Shown piece by piece: positions 48,601 to 57,124 of a DNA stretch of 64,000 nt. This DNA is from Macrosoma leucophasiata. Its lineage: Eukaryota; Arthropoda; Insecta; Lepidoptera; Hedylidae. Every line of letters begins with the position of its first letter. Position 1 is the first letter of the stretch. The stretch covers positions 18,980,001-19,044,000 of the forward strand of contig JAWQUS010000032.1 in NCBI GenBank assembly GCA_036365455.1, in the 5' to 3' direction. The notes under the pieces were generated by a model. The model was not told the DNA's origin. It was given only the letters and a program-made list of their open reading frames with translations, and did not search any database. Both the position numbers and the translations under genes were made by a program.

Positions 48601-51600
48601 GGTGAAAATTCATGCGGTGGTGAATGACACGGCGGCAGAGGCGAAGCTGTTGCTGTCGACGGAGATGGTGCCGGTGACGGTGATGGCAGTGCCGACGACG
48701 GAGGCGGCGGCTGCGGTAGCGCGTGTACCACTTGATCAACTTCTGGTAAACATGTCGTATTATGTGTATGCGTACTCGTGTTATCTTTAATACTGTCACG
48801 CGTCCCTTTGTAAAGCAGTAATTGATTTTTATGCCGTTTAATTAATCCAATTTCTTTAAAGTCTTTTATCAAATAAACAACTTTGCCTATCTTTTTAACA
48901 ATAATACCTTGTTTCCATTTATAACTGGACTTGTTGAAAAACTTTTTATATAAAACTATATCATTTTTTTTTAAAAGTCTCGTTTTGGCCGTGGTTTGTA
49001 ATTTACTTCGCGTACACTGTTTTAATTTTACGGGTGTATGAATCTCGGGTGATGAGAGTGACGATGGTTCACGCGTAATTAAATCCAGCCGGGATCTTAG
49101 ATTATACCCAAAAACCATTTTCGCAGGTGAGATTCCCGTGGTAGTATGCATGGAATTGCGGTAGTCCATTAGATATTTTAATAATTTAATTCGCGTGTCT
49201 TTAATGTTGCAATTAGACAATAGACATGACTTAATTCCTTTCTTTACAATTTTTACAAAACTTTCAGCTTGTCCGTTACTTGCGGGGTGATAGACCGGTG
49301 ACGTAATGTGACATATGCCATTCAATTTGCAAAATTCTTCGAAGTCATGGGAACAAAATGCTGTGCCATTATCACTCACTAACGTTTCCGGTAGCCCAAA
49401 CCTTGATATATAATCACACAACCTCTCAATTACAGCCCTCGAAGTGGTAGTACTCATAGTATAAACTTCCACCCACTTAGTGTACGCATCTACTATCACG
49501 AGATAAGAACAATTCCTTATAGGACCTAAAAAGTCTATGTGAATTCTACGAAACGGGCGAGATGGGTATATCCAAGACGAGAGCGGGGCGCGCGGCGGGG
49601 TGGGACGCAACTGAATGCAAATCTCACATGAATTGATTAAAGTTTCCAAGGCTTTATCTATGCCTGGAAACCAAAATCTCGACCTAGCCTCAGCTTTAGT
49701 TTTTACAATGCCTAAGTGAGATGAATGTAGTTCTTTCAATATAACATCATATAAACTGCTCGGAATAACAACTTTATGGCCTCGCATAACACATCCATTT
49801 TCAAAAGCCAGCTGTGATCTACAATTATAAAAAGGTAATATTCTCACATCATCAACTTTCTTTGGCCAACCCTGTAATATGTATTTTACAATCAGATTTA
49901 GAATGTAATCTAATTTTGTTTCCGTCCGTAACTTATTCATCGTGACCGGCATGCTTCCGTCTGTAACAAAACAAACGTAACGTAAGCTGCTCGGTCACAG
50001 TCTATCTCGCTTTCGCCGAGTTGTTCGGTGCACGTGTCCGCGCCGCGGTCGCTCGCGGTGTGTGACGCGGGCGCCGGCAGACTCGCTCGAGATAAATAGT
50101 CTGCACTATTATCCGAACTGCGAACATATTCGATAGCATAGTTATATGCACTAAGAAATAACGCGTACCGCTGTAACCTATTTGCAGAGACCTCCGGTAT
50201 GCCTTTATACGGTCCAAATATTGATATCAACGGCTTATGATCCGTACGTAATATAAATGGAACAGATCTACCATATAGGTATTGATGGAACCGTCGAACT
50301 CCAAACACGATAGCGGTCGCTTCCTTTTGGATCTGAGCGTACCTCTTTTCCGCGGCATTAAGGGTTCGGGACGCAAAACAAATAGGTCTCTCAATGCCGT
50401 CTGCCTCTACTTGGGACAAAATTGCACCCAACCCGCTCGGGGACGCGTCCACGGTCAATATCAATTTGGTATTGGGATTGAAATGCGTCAGCACCTGTTC
50501 CGACGTTAACACTCTTTTAATAGTGTTGAACGAGTTTTGATGCACTGAGGTCCACTGCCACTTGCAACCCTTTTTTAGTAAGTCGTACAGTGGGCTAAGT
50601 ATAGTGGCAGCGTTTGGTACAAAATTTCTGTAGTAGTTGATCAGACCCAAGAAAGATTGAAGTTGGCTAACATTACTAGGCGTCGGTGCATCTACCATAG
50701 CCCTAATTTTTTCAGGTGATTTTTTAAGACCATCCTTTGAAATTATGTATCCAAGATAGCTAACCTCATCCTTAAAAAAATCGCATTTCTCCCGCTGTAA
50801 CGTCAACCCGGCGTCTTGTAAACGCTTTAGTACGGCATGGAGTCTATCAATATGTTCTGACATGTTCTTACCCGTCACCAACACGTCATCTAATAGTACC
50901 AGAACTCCATCCAGCCCCGAAAGGACACACTCCATTGCGCGTTGAAAAATAGCAGGTGCGCTAGCTAACCCGAACACCAGCCGAGTATACTGGAATAAAC
51001 CGCGATGGGTATTAATGCAAGTAAAGCGCTGCGACCCCTCATCTAATAAAAATTGGTTATATGCCATAGATAAATCCAATTTCGTAAATTTCTCACCCCC
51101 GTATATTTTAGAAAATAATTCCTTTACTGTTGGAAGTGGATATTGGTCAATTATTAGCTGTTTATTAAGGCTCACCGAGTAATCGGCGCACAATCTAATA
51201 GACCCATTCCGTTTTAAGACTGGGACTATCGGCGAAGCATATTCGGAATGCTCAATAGGCTTGAGAATACCCAAATCGACCAACCTATCGATTTCCTTAC
51301 CTACTTTGTCCCGTAATGCGAAAGCCACTGGGCGCGCTTTGAAAAAAACTGGTTTTGCATCATCTTTTAATATTAGCTTCACCTCGTATTTGTTAAATAA
51401 ACCTAACTTATCCGAGAATAAAGTCGGATATTGGTCTTGCAAATCTTTAACAAATGAAGTTTCCTCATGACAGAAATTAACTGGCATTAATTGTAAATTG
51501 AACCGGGATATGAAATCTCTTCCCAATAAGGGTGGGCCCCCATCACGGACCACGTACATATCCAATTCATGAGTCTGTCCCGTATATGATACGGGCACTC

Positions 51601-54600
51601 GGATCGTACCTAAACATACAATATGTTTACCATTATACGACACAAACTTTTTGCGCGTTACTGACAATGGCACATCATTAAAATTACTTTTGTAATAATT
51701 CTCCGATATTACAGTCACAGCAGAACCGCTATCAATTTCGAATTTTAAAATGCAATTCCTAATAAGTACCGATTCTACCATGGGTTCTCCCCTAAACGAA
51801 CGAATGTAAAAAAACTTACCATCATCATCACTCTCATCACCGACACGCACATCCACGTATTTCAATTTCGTACACATTTTACGTAGGTGACCTTTCACGT
51901 GACACTTAGTACATTCGTAATTTGCGAATCGGCACTCTGACGACTTGTGATTCTTATAACCACATACACTACACTTCACTTCCTTAGATTTACCATTGTT
52001 GGCGTGCTTGTATAACTTAAATAACTGGTTATCAGCACCCGGTGTATCGGTAGGTAGGGAACAGTCAACGCGGCGCGAACTGACCGCGACCGCTGCGCGC
52101 GCACAACACTGATTCTCTGCAAGCTCCACCGCTTTTGCAAGTGTGAGACCATCTAGATCTTGCACATAAAGCTTCTCTTTCTCGGGACCCGGCAGCATGC
52201 CCATGATGAATTTATCGCGGAGGGCCTCTTCTACGTTTAAAAACCTGCAGTGTTCGGTCAACCCCCGCAACCTCGCAGCCCACTGGGAATGAGTCTCACC
52301 AACATTTTGCGATGTCGCGTAAAACTTATGCCGTTCACTAAATCCCACACGTCTCGGAGTGAAATGATTGTCTAGAAGTTTCAAAATATCTTCATATGGA
52401 ACTTCATCAAGCACTTTAGGCAACGCCAAATCCGTTGCTAATTTAAATGTGCCATCGGTGAGTGCACTCAGCAAAACAGCCCTTCTTTTTATCCCCACGG
52501 GGTCGCTCTTCACATCGATCTCGTTCGCGATAAAATATTGTGAAATTCGACTCTTGTACGTCTTCCAATTTTGCAGATTGTGGTCAAAATTGTTTAAAAT
52601 TCCAAACTGAACACTCGACATTTTTATTTTCACACGCGGGTATATCGTCGCCAATATTATATATGTGGATTGGATACAAGTGAAAGGCTCGCTGGTTTGA
52701 ATCGCACTGGTTTATTAGTAGTCAGTTAAGTGCGTAGACGCAGCTACGCACACATAGGTATCAACTAATACACGCATACATACCAGCGTTCTAAAAGCTT
52801 GGATAATAGAGGAAGGATTGAAATAGGGCGATAATCGGAACAAGAGACAGGATTGGTTTTTTTAGGTAGAGGAATAATGTTGGCATCTTTCCAAATATTT
52901 GGAAACGAGCAGGAAGTGATAGAGGAGTTCATGATTGAAGTGATAACAGGAGCGAGGAATTCAAGAAGAGGAAGGATCATATTACGACTAATTCCATCAC
53001 TACCGACCGCATTAGAATCTATATCCTGAATGATCCTCACAACATCACGATCACACACTTGACATAATGAAAAGGCAGGAAAGTCAGGAGTGGGAAGACG
53101 TGAAAGCTCATTTAAGGTATTTATTTTTATCAAATCATTACAAGGAGACACAGAGGAAAAAAACTGAATCAAAAGATCAGGATCTAGGTCACAAGGAAGA
53201 GAATTAGATAAATTTTTCCCAACTCCCAAAGTTCTCAGAAATCGCCATGCCTTAGCAGGGTCTACATTTTGGACAGAGGAATGAATATAGCGTCGTTGTG
53301 CATCTCTACACATCTTGTTGCAGCGATTTCGAAGAAGTTTATATTTACTGTGATTAATTTCGGTCGGAAAAAGTTTAAATCTGGCTTTGGCTTTGTTTCT
53401 TTTAGACATAGCGTGTTTAATTTCGTCAGTGAGCCAGGGAGCAGGAAGATGCTTAACTTTTACTGGACGAATAGGAGCGTGTACATCAAACAATTGAATA
53501 AGTAAAGAATTAAAGATTGCGACTTGCTCATTGATGTCGTTAGCACTAGAAACAACAGTCCAATCAATTTTAGATGCATCATCTCGAAGTTTGTTCACAT
53601 CTATTCCACGAAAATTGCGTTGTAAAAGAATGCGAGATTTACTTTTAGGGGGACGTATTTTATAAGATGCATAAAGAAGGTCGTGATAAGAGAAAGCGTT
53701 GGCAGGACATTGACCAAATTTAGCCACAATATGATCAAGGTTAGATACAATAATGGGATCAAGAAGTGAGGGAGAACAATTAGGGAAAAAGTGAGTTGCA
53801 GAAAGAGGGAGAAGATGGAGATTCACAGAGTCAACTACAGATTTAAGACGAGTCGATCTCGTGTCATTTTTCAGGAGACATGTGTTAAAATCGCCCATAA
53901 TGACAGTATGATCGTATGAAAATATAATATTTTCTAAAAGAATTTCAAAAGAAGGAAAATAGTCTACTGCTAAAGAGGGGCTGTAAAAAACACCAAGGAG
54001 AAGTTTAGTTTTTGCAAAAATAATTTCGATGAATAAGTGTTCCGCTCCATTATTAGGATCAGGCGATTTATGTACTACAGAAAATGGAATATTGGAACGC
54101 AGATATATAGCCACTCCACCTATATTGAGAGATGAAGCATAAAATACTAAATCATTTTCAGCTATTCAAATCGTTTAATAAATCTTCAATTATTTGTCGT
54201 AAGTATATTTCGAAAACAAGACATTTGCATTTTAAAAACATTTTATAAAGCTTTCAAGCATGTAACTAGTTACAGTGGCTTCCCTAAAAACCATATAACA
54301 AATTTCATCAAAACAAGTCTTATTAATTTTAGACATTTTATGGAAATAAGGTTAGGCAATTGGAGACGGTCTAAATTGGTGTGAGCAGGTAATGTTATTT
54401 AGCAAACAATATACAATAATATTTATTATTCGTCATCAGGTTCGCCACAGTAGTTGCTATGAAGATTCATGCGAGCGTCCATCGGAGAGCAAACGAACAG
54501 GTAAAGTTGTAATAGGATTATAATAGGGCTGTGTCCTAGGTGCAAAATCATCAAATAATGCAAATGGAATGTAGAAGTACAAAATTTACGAAAATTGGAG

Positions 54601-55275
54601 TATTATAATACGAGTAAACAGATTTCTAAAATAGTGAAAAATAAAATCATAAAAGTTAACCGAAAAATTGAAATAATTTTACTTTTAGAATCTGTATACA
54701 ATTTCCAATACAGTACAATTTTTTTTTTTAAATTCTAACATTTCTTGATTTCACCATTCAATTCACCGGTGTCGTACACTCTGTGACGTCATTTTAAGTC
54801 ATTTCACTACTCGCAACGTTTTGAAACGTTATATCTTAACAACTATCACTTATTGACTGTATGTTTCTGAGACAAATAGCATTTATTATCGAATGCTTTT
54901 TAGAAAATCAATAAAAATAAATTAGTTAACCACCCTATTAATGTTCTTTGATCATTATCTTTAACGTTATTACGCTTGCCAAGCTTGGCGATTTTGGCAT
55001 ATTTTCCTCTAATGACTCACGACACTGTTGTGGGCGTCTTTGGGGAAGGCTTTGTCCACCTGTGGACGTCATTCGGCTGGAGTGATGATGACAATTTTCT
55101 TGTACGTTTATACGTGTTATTTTTCCGTCAGCGTGCAGCCATGGAGAGCGGCTGGAGTGGGGAGGTGGGGGTGGGGGAGGTGATGGGGGAGGGAGGGGTG
55201 GGGGAGGGCGACGTGGAGTACCTGGAGGTGGAGACCCTGGACGACCTGGACTACGACGAGAAGCCGCAGCTGTAG
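42520..55275 (+). CDS. C2H2 zinc-finger protein with ZAD-like N-terminus, seven exons, complete
   Basis: Exons 42520-42675, 43073-43414, 43887-44054, 45327-45634, 46025-46162, 54440-54500 and 55132-55275 join in phase into 438 residues. N-terminus: two CxxC pairs (CAVCGG near 15, FCSSC near 60) spaced like a ZAD dimerisation domain, then a helical linker. Fingers by Cys/His positions: 158-178, 186-207, 214-234 (last ligand Cys), 241-262, 285-305, 313-336 (CX4C) and 366-385 (CXC). C-terminus acidic and Gly/Glu-rich (EYLEVETLDDLDYDEK). Most likely a nuclear DNA-binding transcription factor. Fingers 1, 3, 6 and 7 are split by introns. Oddities: a splice-donor repeat array in intron 3, a (GPTAGP)3 linker, and 8 kb of nested retroelements in intron 5. 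I do not recognise a named orthologue. Confidence 0.9.
43073..43414 (+). CDS. Zinc-finger gene exon 2 (second CxxC, helical linker, finger 1 start)
   Basis: Acceptor TTTTGGGTAG, donor GTGAGA. Encodes VIPEGRFCSSCITRALEA, a helical stretch with LSEKIRALRRKLHELTQKID, an acidic/Ala region and finger 1 to YQCSICPLSFQ. Phase 0 both ends. Confidence 0.92.
43887..44054 (+). CDS. Zinc-finger gene exon 3 (fingers 1-3)
   Basis: Acceptor TTTGTGGCAG, donor GTGAGC at 44055. Encodes the rest of finger 1 (EYREHVSAH), finger 2 (CWTCGAQFASRAALRDHAAA) and the start of finger 3 (TCHLCRETFQ). Phase 0 both ends. Its last 75 or so bases are the seed of the downstream repeat array. Confidence 0.9.
43972..44890. repeat. 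121/128-bp tandem array made of exon 3 end plus splice donor
   Basis: Seven nearly identical donors CCTTCCAG|GTGAGCACC lie at 44055, 44183, 44311, 44432, 44553, 44681 and 44809, spacings 128, 128, 121, 121, 128, 128; an eighth unit stops before the donor at 44890. Each unit holds the exon 3 end (finger 2 His region and finger 3 Cys pair) and about 50 intron bases. The 7-bp difference is one CCGCCCT more or less. The exon and intron share GCGCGCCGCCCTCCGC, a likely seed for slippage. Only the first donor preserves the frame; read-through from exon 3 meets TGA at 44184. Confidence 0.95.
45327..45634 (+). CDS. Zinc-finger gene exon 4 (fingers 3-6)
   Basis: Acceptor CGGTTTCCAG, donor GTGAGT. Completes finger 3 (AMEMVAHEARC), encodes finger 4 (CPACGLPCASRAALAAH), the (GPTAGP)3 linker, finger 5 (CPHCFAVLDTAGQLAAH) and the start of finger 6 (CGYDACILRFND). 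Phase 0 in, 2 out. Confidence 0.9.
45447..45500 (+). repeat. Coding 18-bp repeat, three copies
   Basis: GGGCCCAC(A/C)GCAGGCCCC three times in frame, giving GPTAGP each time, between fingers 4 and 5. A flexible linker that could vary in length between individuals. Confidence 0.9.
46025..46162 (+). CDS. Zinc-finger gene exon 5 (end of finger 6, start of finger 7)
   Basis: Acceptor GTGTTTCAG, donor GTACGT. Completes finger 6 (RELMSHIRKCH), has a Pro/Ala linker, then starts finger 7 (VVCHCGRK). Phase 2 in, 2 out. Confidence 0.88.
46224..46295 (+). pseudogene. Degenerate tandem copy of zinc-finger exon 5
   Basis: AGAGTTGATTTCACATAATA, TACGCAAGTATCACGC and TCGAACCGCCGACA follow exon 5 sequence (GTGAGTTGATGTCCCACATC, CGCAAGTGCCACGC, GAGGAGCCGCC) at a period of 198. 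One reading gives ELISHNIRKYHAPLEPP against ELMSHIRKCHAGEEPP, so the finger Cys/His pattern is destroyed by an inserted codon and a Cys-to-Tyr change. Confidence 0.65.
46347..46494 (+). repeat. tRNA-headed SINE fragment (SINE-B-like)
   Basis: CTGCCTCAGTAGCCTAGTGT and CACTACGCTGGGGGGCGAAT resemble the SINE-B head with a lost B box; GGCCAGTATTTCGGCCGTCT is a different body. Abuts the LINE 3' tail. Confidence 0.4.
46861..48135 (-). pseudogene. LINE ORF2, RT C-terminal half
   Basis: Open frame with RT motifs LLDFSNAFNTVDFD, GVPQGGVLSPLLF and HLYADDVQIYV (catalytic YADD), followed by thumb and C-terminal LINE sequences (RLQNLCIRFIFGL, VRLWNAIPLSVRQAQ). Complete to its stop near 46861. The true frame begins at the insertion junction; the residues to the right of 48135 are LTR. 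Confidence 0.85.
48141..48271 (-). repeat. Gypsy 3' LTR
   Basis: 131 bases, matches 52655-52785 exactly as far as I can read. Unusually short for Ty3/gypsy. Confidence 0.93.
48402..49952 (-). CDS. Gypsy integrase region (second frame)
   Basis: Zinc-binding HHCC domain (HSSHLGIVKTKAEARSRFW then SCEICIQLRP), catalytic core with the DDE residues (HIDFLGP, VSDNGTAF, NGQAESFV), then a Pro/Ser-rich and acidic C-terminal tail. It overlaps the upstream frame by 16 bases and is in a different frame. Near the junction TTTGT is tandemly repeated (about 49969-49978), which may be the cause. No chromodomain recognised. Confidence 0.9.
   Translation of the reverse strand: MPVTMNKLRTETKLDYILNLIVKYILQGWPKKVDDVRILPFYNCRSQLAFENGCVMRGHKVVIPSSLYDVILKELHSSHLGIVKTKAEARSRFWFPGIDKALETLINSCEICIQLRPTPPRAPLSSWIYPSRPFRRIHIDFLGPIRNCSYLVIVDAYTKWVEVYTMSTTTSRAVIERLCDYISRFGLPETLVSDNGTAFCSHDFEEFCKLNGICHITSPVYHPASNGQAESFVKIVKKGIKSCLLSNCNIKDTRIKLLKYLMDYRNSMHTTTGISPAKMVFGYNLRSRLDLITREPSSLSSPEIHTPVKLKQCTRSKLQTTAKTRLLKKNDIVLYKKFFNKSSYKWKQGIIVKKIGKVVYLIKDFKEIGLIKRHKNQLLLYKGTRDSIKDNTSTHTHNTTCLPEVDQVVHALPQPPPPSSALPSPSPAPSPSTATASPLPPCHSPPHEFSPTMRTRSRPRRSQDFDDSLVWEHCNVDRGRRGEIYEPNMSSERDEIIAASKSDDEFHEADDYENDG
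49937..52621 (-). CDS. Gypsy gag-protease-RT-RNase H polyprotein
   Basis: Starts at ATG 52621 (MSSVQFGILNNFD). Capsid-like region, two zinc knuckles (CSVCGYKNHKSSEC, CTKCHVKGHLRKMC), aspartic protease (FEIDSGSAVTVI), RT with LDLSMAYNQFLLDE and VLVLLDDVLVTG (catalytic LLDD in place of YxDD), and RNase H (LTVDASPSGLGAIL, RTDHKPLISIF). Ends at TGA 49937 just before the integrase frame. Uninterrupted for nearly 900 codons, in line with a young copy. Confidence 0.93.
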   Translation of the reverse strand: MSSVQFGILNNFDHNLQNWKTYKSRISQYFIANEIDVKSDPVGIKRRAVLLSALTDGTFKLATDLALPKVLDEVPYEDILKLLDNHFTPRRVGFSERHKFYATSQNVGETHSQWAARLRGLTEHCRFLNVEEALRDKFIMGMLPGPEKEKLYVQDLDGLTLAKAVELAENQCCARAAVAVSSRRVDCSLPTDTPGADNQLFKLYKHANNGKSKEVKCSVCGYKNHKSSECRFANYECTKCHVKGHLRKMCTKLKYVDVRVGDESDDDGKFFYIRSFRGEPMVESVLIRNCILKFEIDSGSAVTVISENYYKSNFNDVPLSVTRKKFVSYNGKHIVCLGTIRVPVSYTGQTHELDMYVVRDGGPPLLGRDFISRFNLQLMPVNFCHEETSFVKDLQDQYPTLFSDKLGLFNKYEVKLILKDDAKPVFFKARPVAFALRDKVGKEIDRLVDLGILKPIEHSEYASPIVPVLKRNGSIRLCADYSVSLNKQLIIDQYPLPTVKELFSKIYGGEKFTKLDLSMAYNQFLLDEGSQRFTCINTHRGLFQYTRLVFGLASAPAIFQRAMECVLSGLDGVLVLLDDVLVTGKNMSEHIDRLHAVLKRLQDAGLTLQREKCDFFKDEVSYLGYIISKDGLKKSPEKIRAMVDAPTPSNVSQLQSFLGLINYYRNFVPNAATILSPLYDLLKKGCKWQWTSVHQNSFNTIKRVLTSEQVLTHFNPNTKLILTVDASPSGLGAILSQVEADGIERPICFASRTLNAAEKRYAQIQKEATAIVFGVRRFHQYLYGRSVPFILRTDHKPLISIFGPYKGIPEVSANRLQRYALFLSAYNYAIEYVRSSDNSADYLSRASLPAPASHTASDRGADTCTEQLGESEIDCDRAAYVTFVLLQTEACRSR
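52655..52785 (-). repeat. Gypsy 5' LTR
   Basis: 131 bases, identical to the 3' LTR at 48141-48271. Followed in element orientation by TTGGCGACG, the usual primer-binding-site position. Confidence 0.93.
52791..54120 (-). pseudogene. LINE ORF2, endonuclease C-half and RT N-terminal half
   Basis: GGVAIYLRSNIPFS and VIMGDFNTCLL (endonuclease), then a linker and RT N-terminal motifs WKDANIIPLPKK and SDYRPISILPLLSK, ending at LLER where the gypsy LTR begins. The expected SDH endonuclease motif reads SYHD, so the nuclease is probably impaired. The 5' part of the element, including ORF1, is missing. Confidence 0.85.
54440..54500 (+). CDS. Zinc-finger gene exon 6 (completes finger 7)
   Basis: Acceptor TTCGTCATCAG, donor GTAAAG. 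The phase joins exon 5 exactly and gives CHCGRKFATVVAMKIHASVH, finger 7 with its two His. It lies just 3' of the nested retroelements, so the intron is still likely spliced across about 8.3 kb. Confidence 0.85.
54960..55095 (-). repeat. RTE-type LINE tail fragment
   Basis: Plus strand reads CCAAGCTTGGCGATTTTGGC and GGGGAAGGCTTTGTCCACCT, the reverse of the widespread RTE tail; a closely similar piece is at 37190-37310. It lies in zinc-finger intron 6. Confidence 0.5.
55132..55275 (+). CDS. Zinc-finger gene exon 7 (acidic tail, stop)
   Basis: Acceptor TTTCCGTCAG. Encodes RAAMESGWSGEVGVGE, a G/E/V repeat, then an acidic end EYLEVETLDDLDYDEKPQL and TAG. The coding strand is very G-rich (runs of 3-5 G at 55158-55208), so it could form a quadruplex in RNA or DNA. 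Confidence 0.85.
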   Translation, partial: RAAMESGWSGEVGVGEVMGEGGVGEGDVEYLEVETLDDLDYDEKPQL

Positions 55276-55477
55276 ACCGCCTGCGAAAATACATTTAAAT
55301 ACTTCACGTATTGTTTTGTTAGAAGAAACAATAATAATTTATGGAATAATTTGAAATAGAAAGTTTTTTTCGTGACTGAAGTGCTTTATAAAATGGGTTA
55401 TTCACTTTAAAAACGGTCTATCTAGAACCGCCGCATTACGATCTTCAAACTCGGAATCCCACAGGAGTCTCTCTTAC
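55276..55477. other. Zinc-finger gene 3' flank
   Basis: Probable start of the 3' UTR; no canonical AATAAA close by, only AATAAT forms at about 55330. Nothing else recognised. Confidence 0.35.
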
Positions 55478-55604
55478 GGCCAAATACTAAAACGTCACTT
55501 AAATCTAAGTGGGACTTAAAAGTCTTCTGTCTTTATAAAACACGTTCAAACGATTTGCACATTTAAGCGTTGCTTAAAATTGAGTGACGTTTGAGTATTC
55601 GGCC
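55478..55604. mobile_element. Short MITE with about 32-bp inverted repeats
   Basis: GGCCAAATACTAAAACGTCA at 55478 and, reversed from 55604, GGCCGAATACTCAAACGTCA; arms about 32 bases with several differences, 127 bp overall. Superfamily not determined. Confidence 0.6.
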
Positions 55605-55609
55605 ATTAG

Positions 55610-56280
55610 GCTGCAAATATTAAAAGTGAAAGTCATCCGTTGAAATTAAACTTATTTTTTTAACGATTTTATCTCGCGTAAATTTAACTAAAATATTAAA
55701 CTCAACCCGACGCGACGTTTCAGTGACTTCATAACAATCATCGGAGTCGCAGCTTGTCGAGTAAAAACGGATATATGGTGAATTACTGACATAATAACTA
55801 TGCAATTATTAACTTATTTTTATAAAACATCAATTTTTAAATTAATCCCTCTAAAAGTACTATCAGGGAACTCACCACACATCTTAGGCTGCATGAGTAT
55901 CTATGCGGTAGCAATAAAATCTATAGGTATTTATTTTGGACAAGCAGTTAAGAATTCTCTCCAACTGCTGTGCCTGAAAAAGCATCCCAGATGGAGATTT
56001 GTGATTTCTTCTTTAATTGTATCTTCGAAAGGAATTGTGCTTGATAATTTGTTAGTGTATATAGGACTGAAAAAATTAACAACTAGTGAATCGCATAAGT
56101 TTATGCATATAATACTGCTTCCCCTTTGACCTTAAAATATAAAGATACAGGGGTAAAGGGTGAAGTCATGTAAATATACACTGTATGTTTTTAAATACAT
56201 ACAATAATAATGTAGGTGTATACGTACATACATTTTTATTGTAATAATAAGATTGTGTTAGTGTATAGTTATAGGTTATT
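55610..56280. other. Intergenic, no feature seen
   Basis: No exon or repeat family recognised. A plus-strand open stretch at 55800-56129 lacks any similarity or codon bias that I can see, and is not called a gene. Confidence 0.4.
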
Positions 56281-56282
56281 GG

Positions 56283-56863
56283 TATATGCGCCGAATATTC
56301 GGTTGGTATTCGGCATATTCGGCATCTTTTCCTCTATTCGTATTCGGCCGAATTATTCGGTCTCGGGGCCGAACGTATTCGGTTCGAATATTTCTATTTT
56401 ATGACTACACGACGTGGTTTAGAACTAGAAAAAATCCTTTTGTTATTTTATAAGGAATGTGTTGAGTAAAGGTAACTAAATAAAACCATTAAATTACGAA
56501 TCATTCATTATTTTGAAACTTCAAATCAACGTATTCTTAACCTGTAGCCCTGTAGTTAGTTATTACTGACGCCGTATGGCTTTGCCGAGGCACCGCGCGC
56601 CCGCCAGCCCTGATGGCCGCCACGCCCACACCGACCGTCACCGACCGTCACCGACCGTTACCGACCGTCACCGACCGTTACCGACCGTCACCGACCGTTA
56701 CCGACCGTCACCGACCAAGCATTTCGCTCACGAGGCTGCCTCGCCCGAGCACGCGTCCGGTGTAGACGCGGCTATTTAGCAAGCAGCAATATGTTATAGT
56801 AGTAACTACTATTATAGTATTCGGTTATTCGGTGAAACCATTATTCGGCGCATCACTAGTTAT
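56283..56863. mobile_element. hAT-like non-autonomous element rich in TATTCGG
   Basis: Ends share (A)TGCGCCGAATA at the left and its inverse TATTCGGCGCAT at the right, with clusters of TATTCGG inside both ends. Imperfect GTTAT-containing flanks may be a decayed 8-bp duplication. The centre holds a 10-bp minisatellite. No transposase. Confidence 0.5.
56631..56716. repeat. 10-bp minisatellite with alternating variant
   Basis: Unit CCGACCGT(C/T)A, eight full copies; after the first two, TCA and TTA variants alternate, implying that the last expansion step copied 20-bp dimers. Confidence 0.85.
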
Positions 56864-56924
56864 CTGAAAAAGCTGTCGAGTCTTTTTCCATCTTGTTCCA
56901 TGATTTAAGTAATTAAGTATATAA

Positions 56925-57099
56925 AAATAAGTCGGGTTTTCCTTCCTGACGCTATAACTCCAGAACGCACGAACCGATTGCCACGGTTTTGCATTCGTTG
57001 GAAGGGTCTCGGGCTCCGTGAGGTTTATAGCAAAGAAAATTCAGGAAAAAATATTTATAAAACGACATCCACGCGGGCGAAGCTGCGGGCAACAGCTAG
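56925..57099 (+). repeat. Helitron-like 3' end
   Basis: GTCGGGTTTTCCTTCCTGAC, GCGGGCGAAGCTGCGGGCAA and terminal CTAG at 57096-57099 followed by T. The CTRR terminus and lack of TIRs suggest Helitron; the 5' TC end was not located. Confidence 0.45.
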
Positions 57100-57124
57100 T
57101 TAAGTATATTTTTTTCTTTTACAG

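Larger units (their letters stand above)
48141..52785 (-). mobile_element. Ty3/gypsy LTR retrotransposon, identical LTRs, very recent
   Basis: 131-bp LTRs at 48141-48271 and 52655-52785 appear identical base for base. In element orientation they start TGGTATG and end AATA. A 5-bp target duplication GCGTT flanks the 4645-bp element. A primer-binding-site-like TTGGCGACG directly follows the 5' LTR. It encodes gag-protease-RT-RNase H and an integrase frame, no envelope. It lies inside a LINE in zinc-finger intron 5. Confidence 0.96.
46495..54135 (-). mobile_element. CR1/Jockey-type LINE, 5'-truncated, split by a gypsy element
   Basis: Minus-strand LINE in zinc-finger intron 5. Its 3' tail is the short repeat TACAATACAATACAATAC at about 46500; its truncated 5' end is near 54135. 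Two coding halves, 54120-52791 and 48135-46861, were one frame before a gypsy element entered at GCGTT (duplicated at 48136-48140 and 52786-52790). Opposite in orientation to the host gene. Confidence 0.88.

Noticed and set aside
48141..52785. Endogenous retrovirus
   Set aside because: Only gag-pol and integrase frames are present; there is no third frame with envelope features between integrase and the 3' LTR.
55800..56129. 109-codon plus-strand frame as a gene
   Set aside because: AT-rich, no recognised domain, no supporting splice or promoter features.
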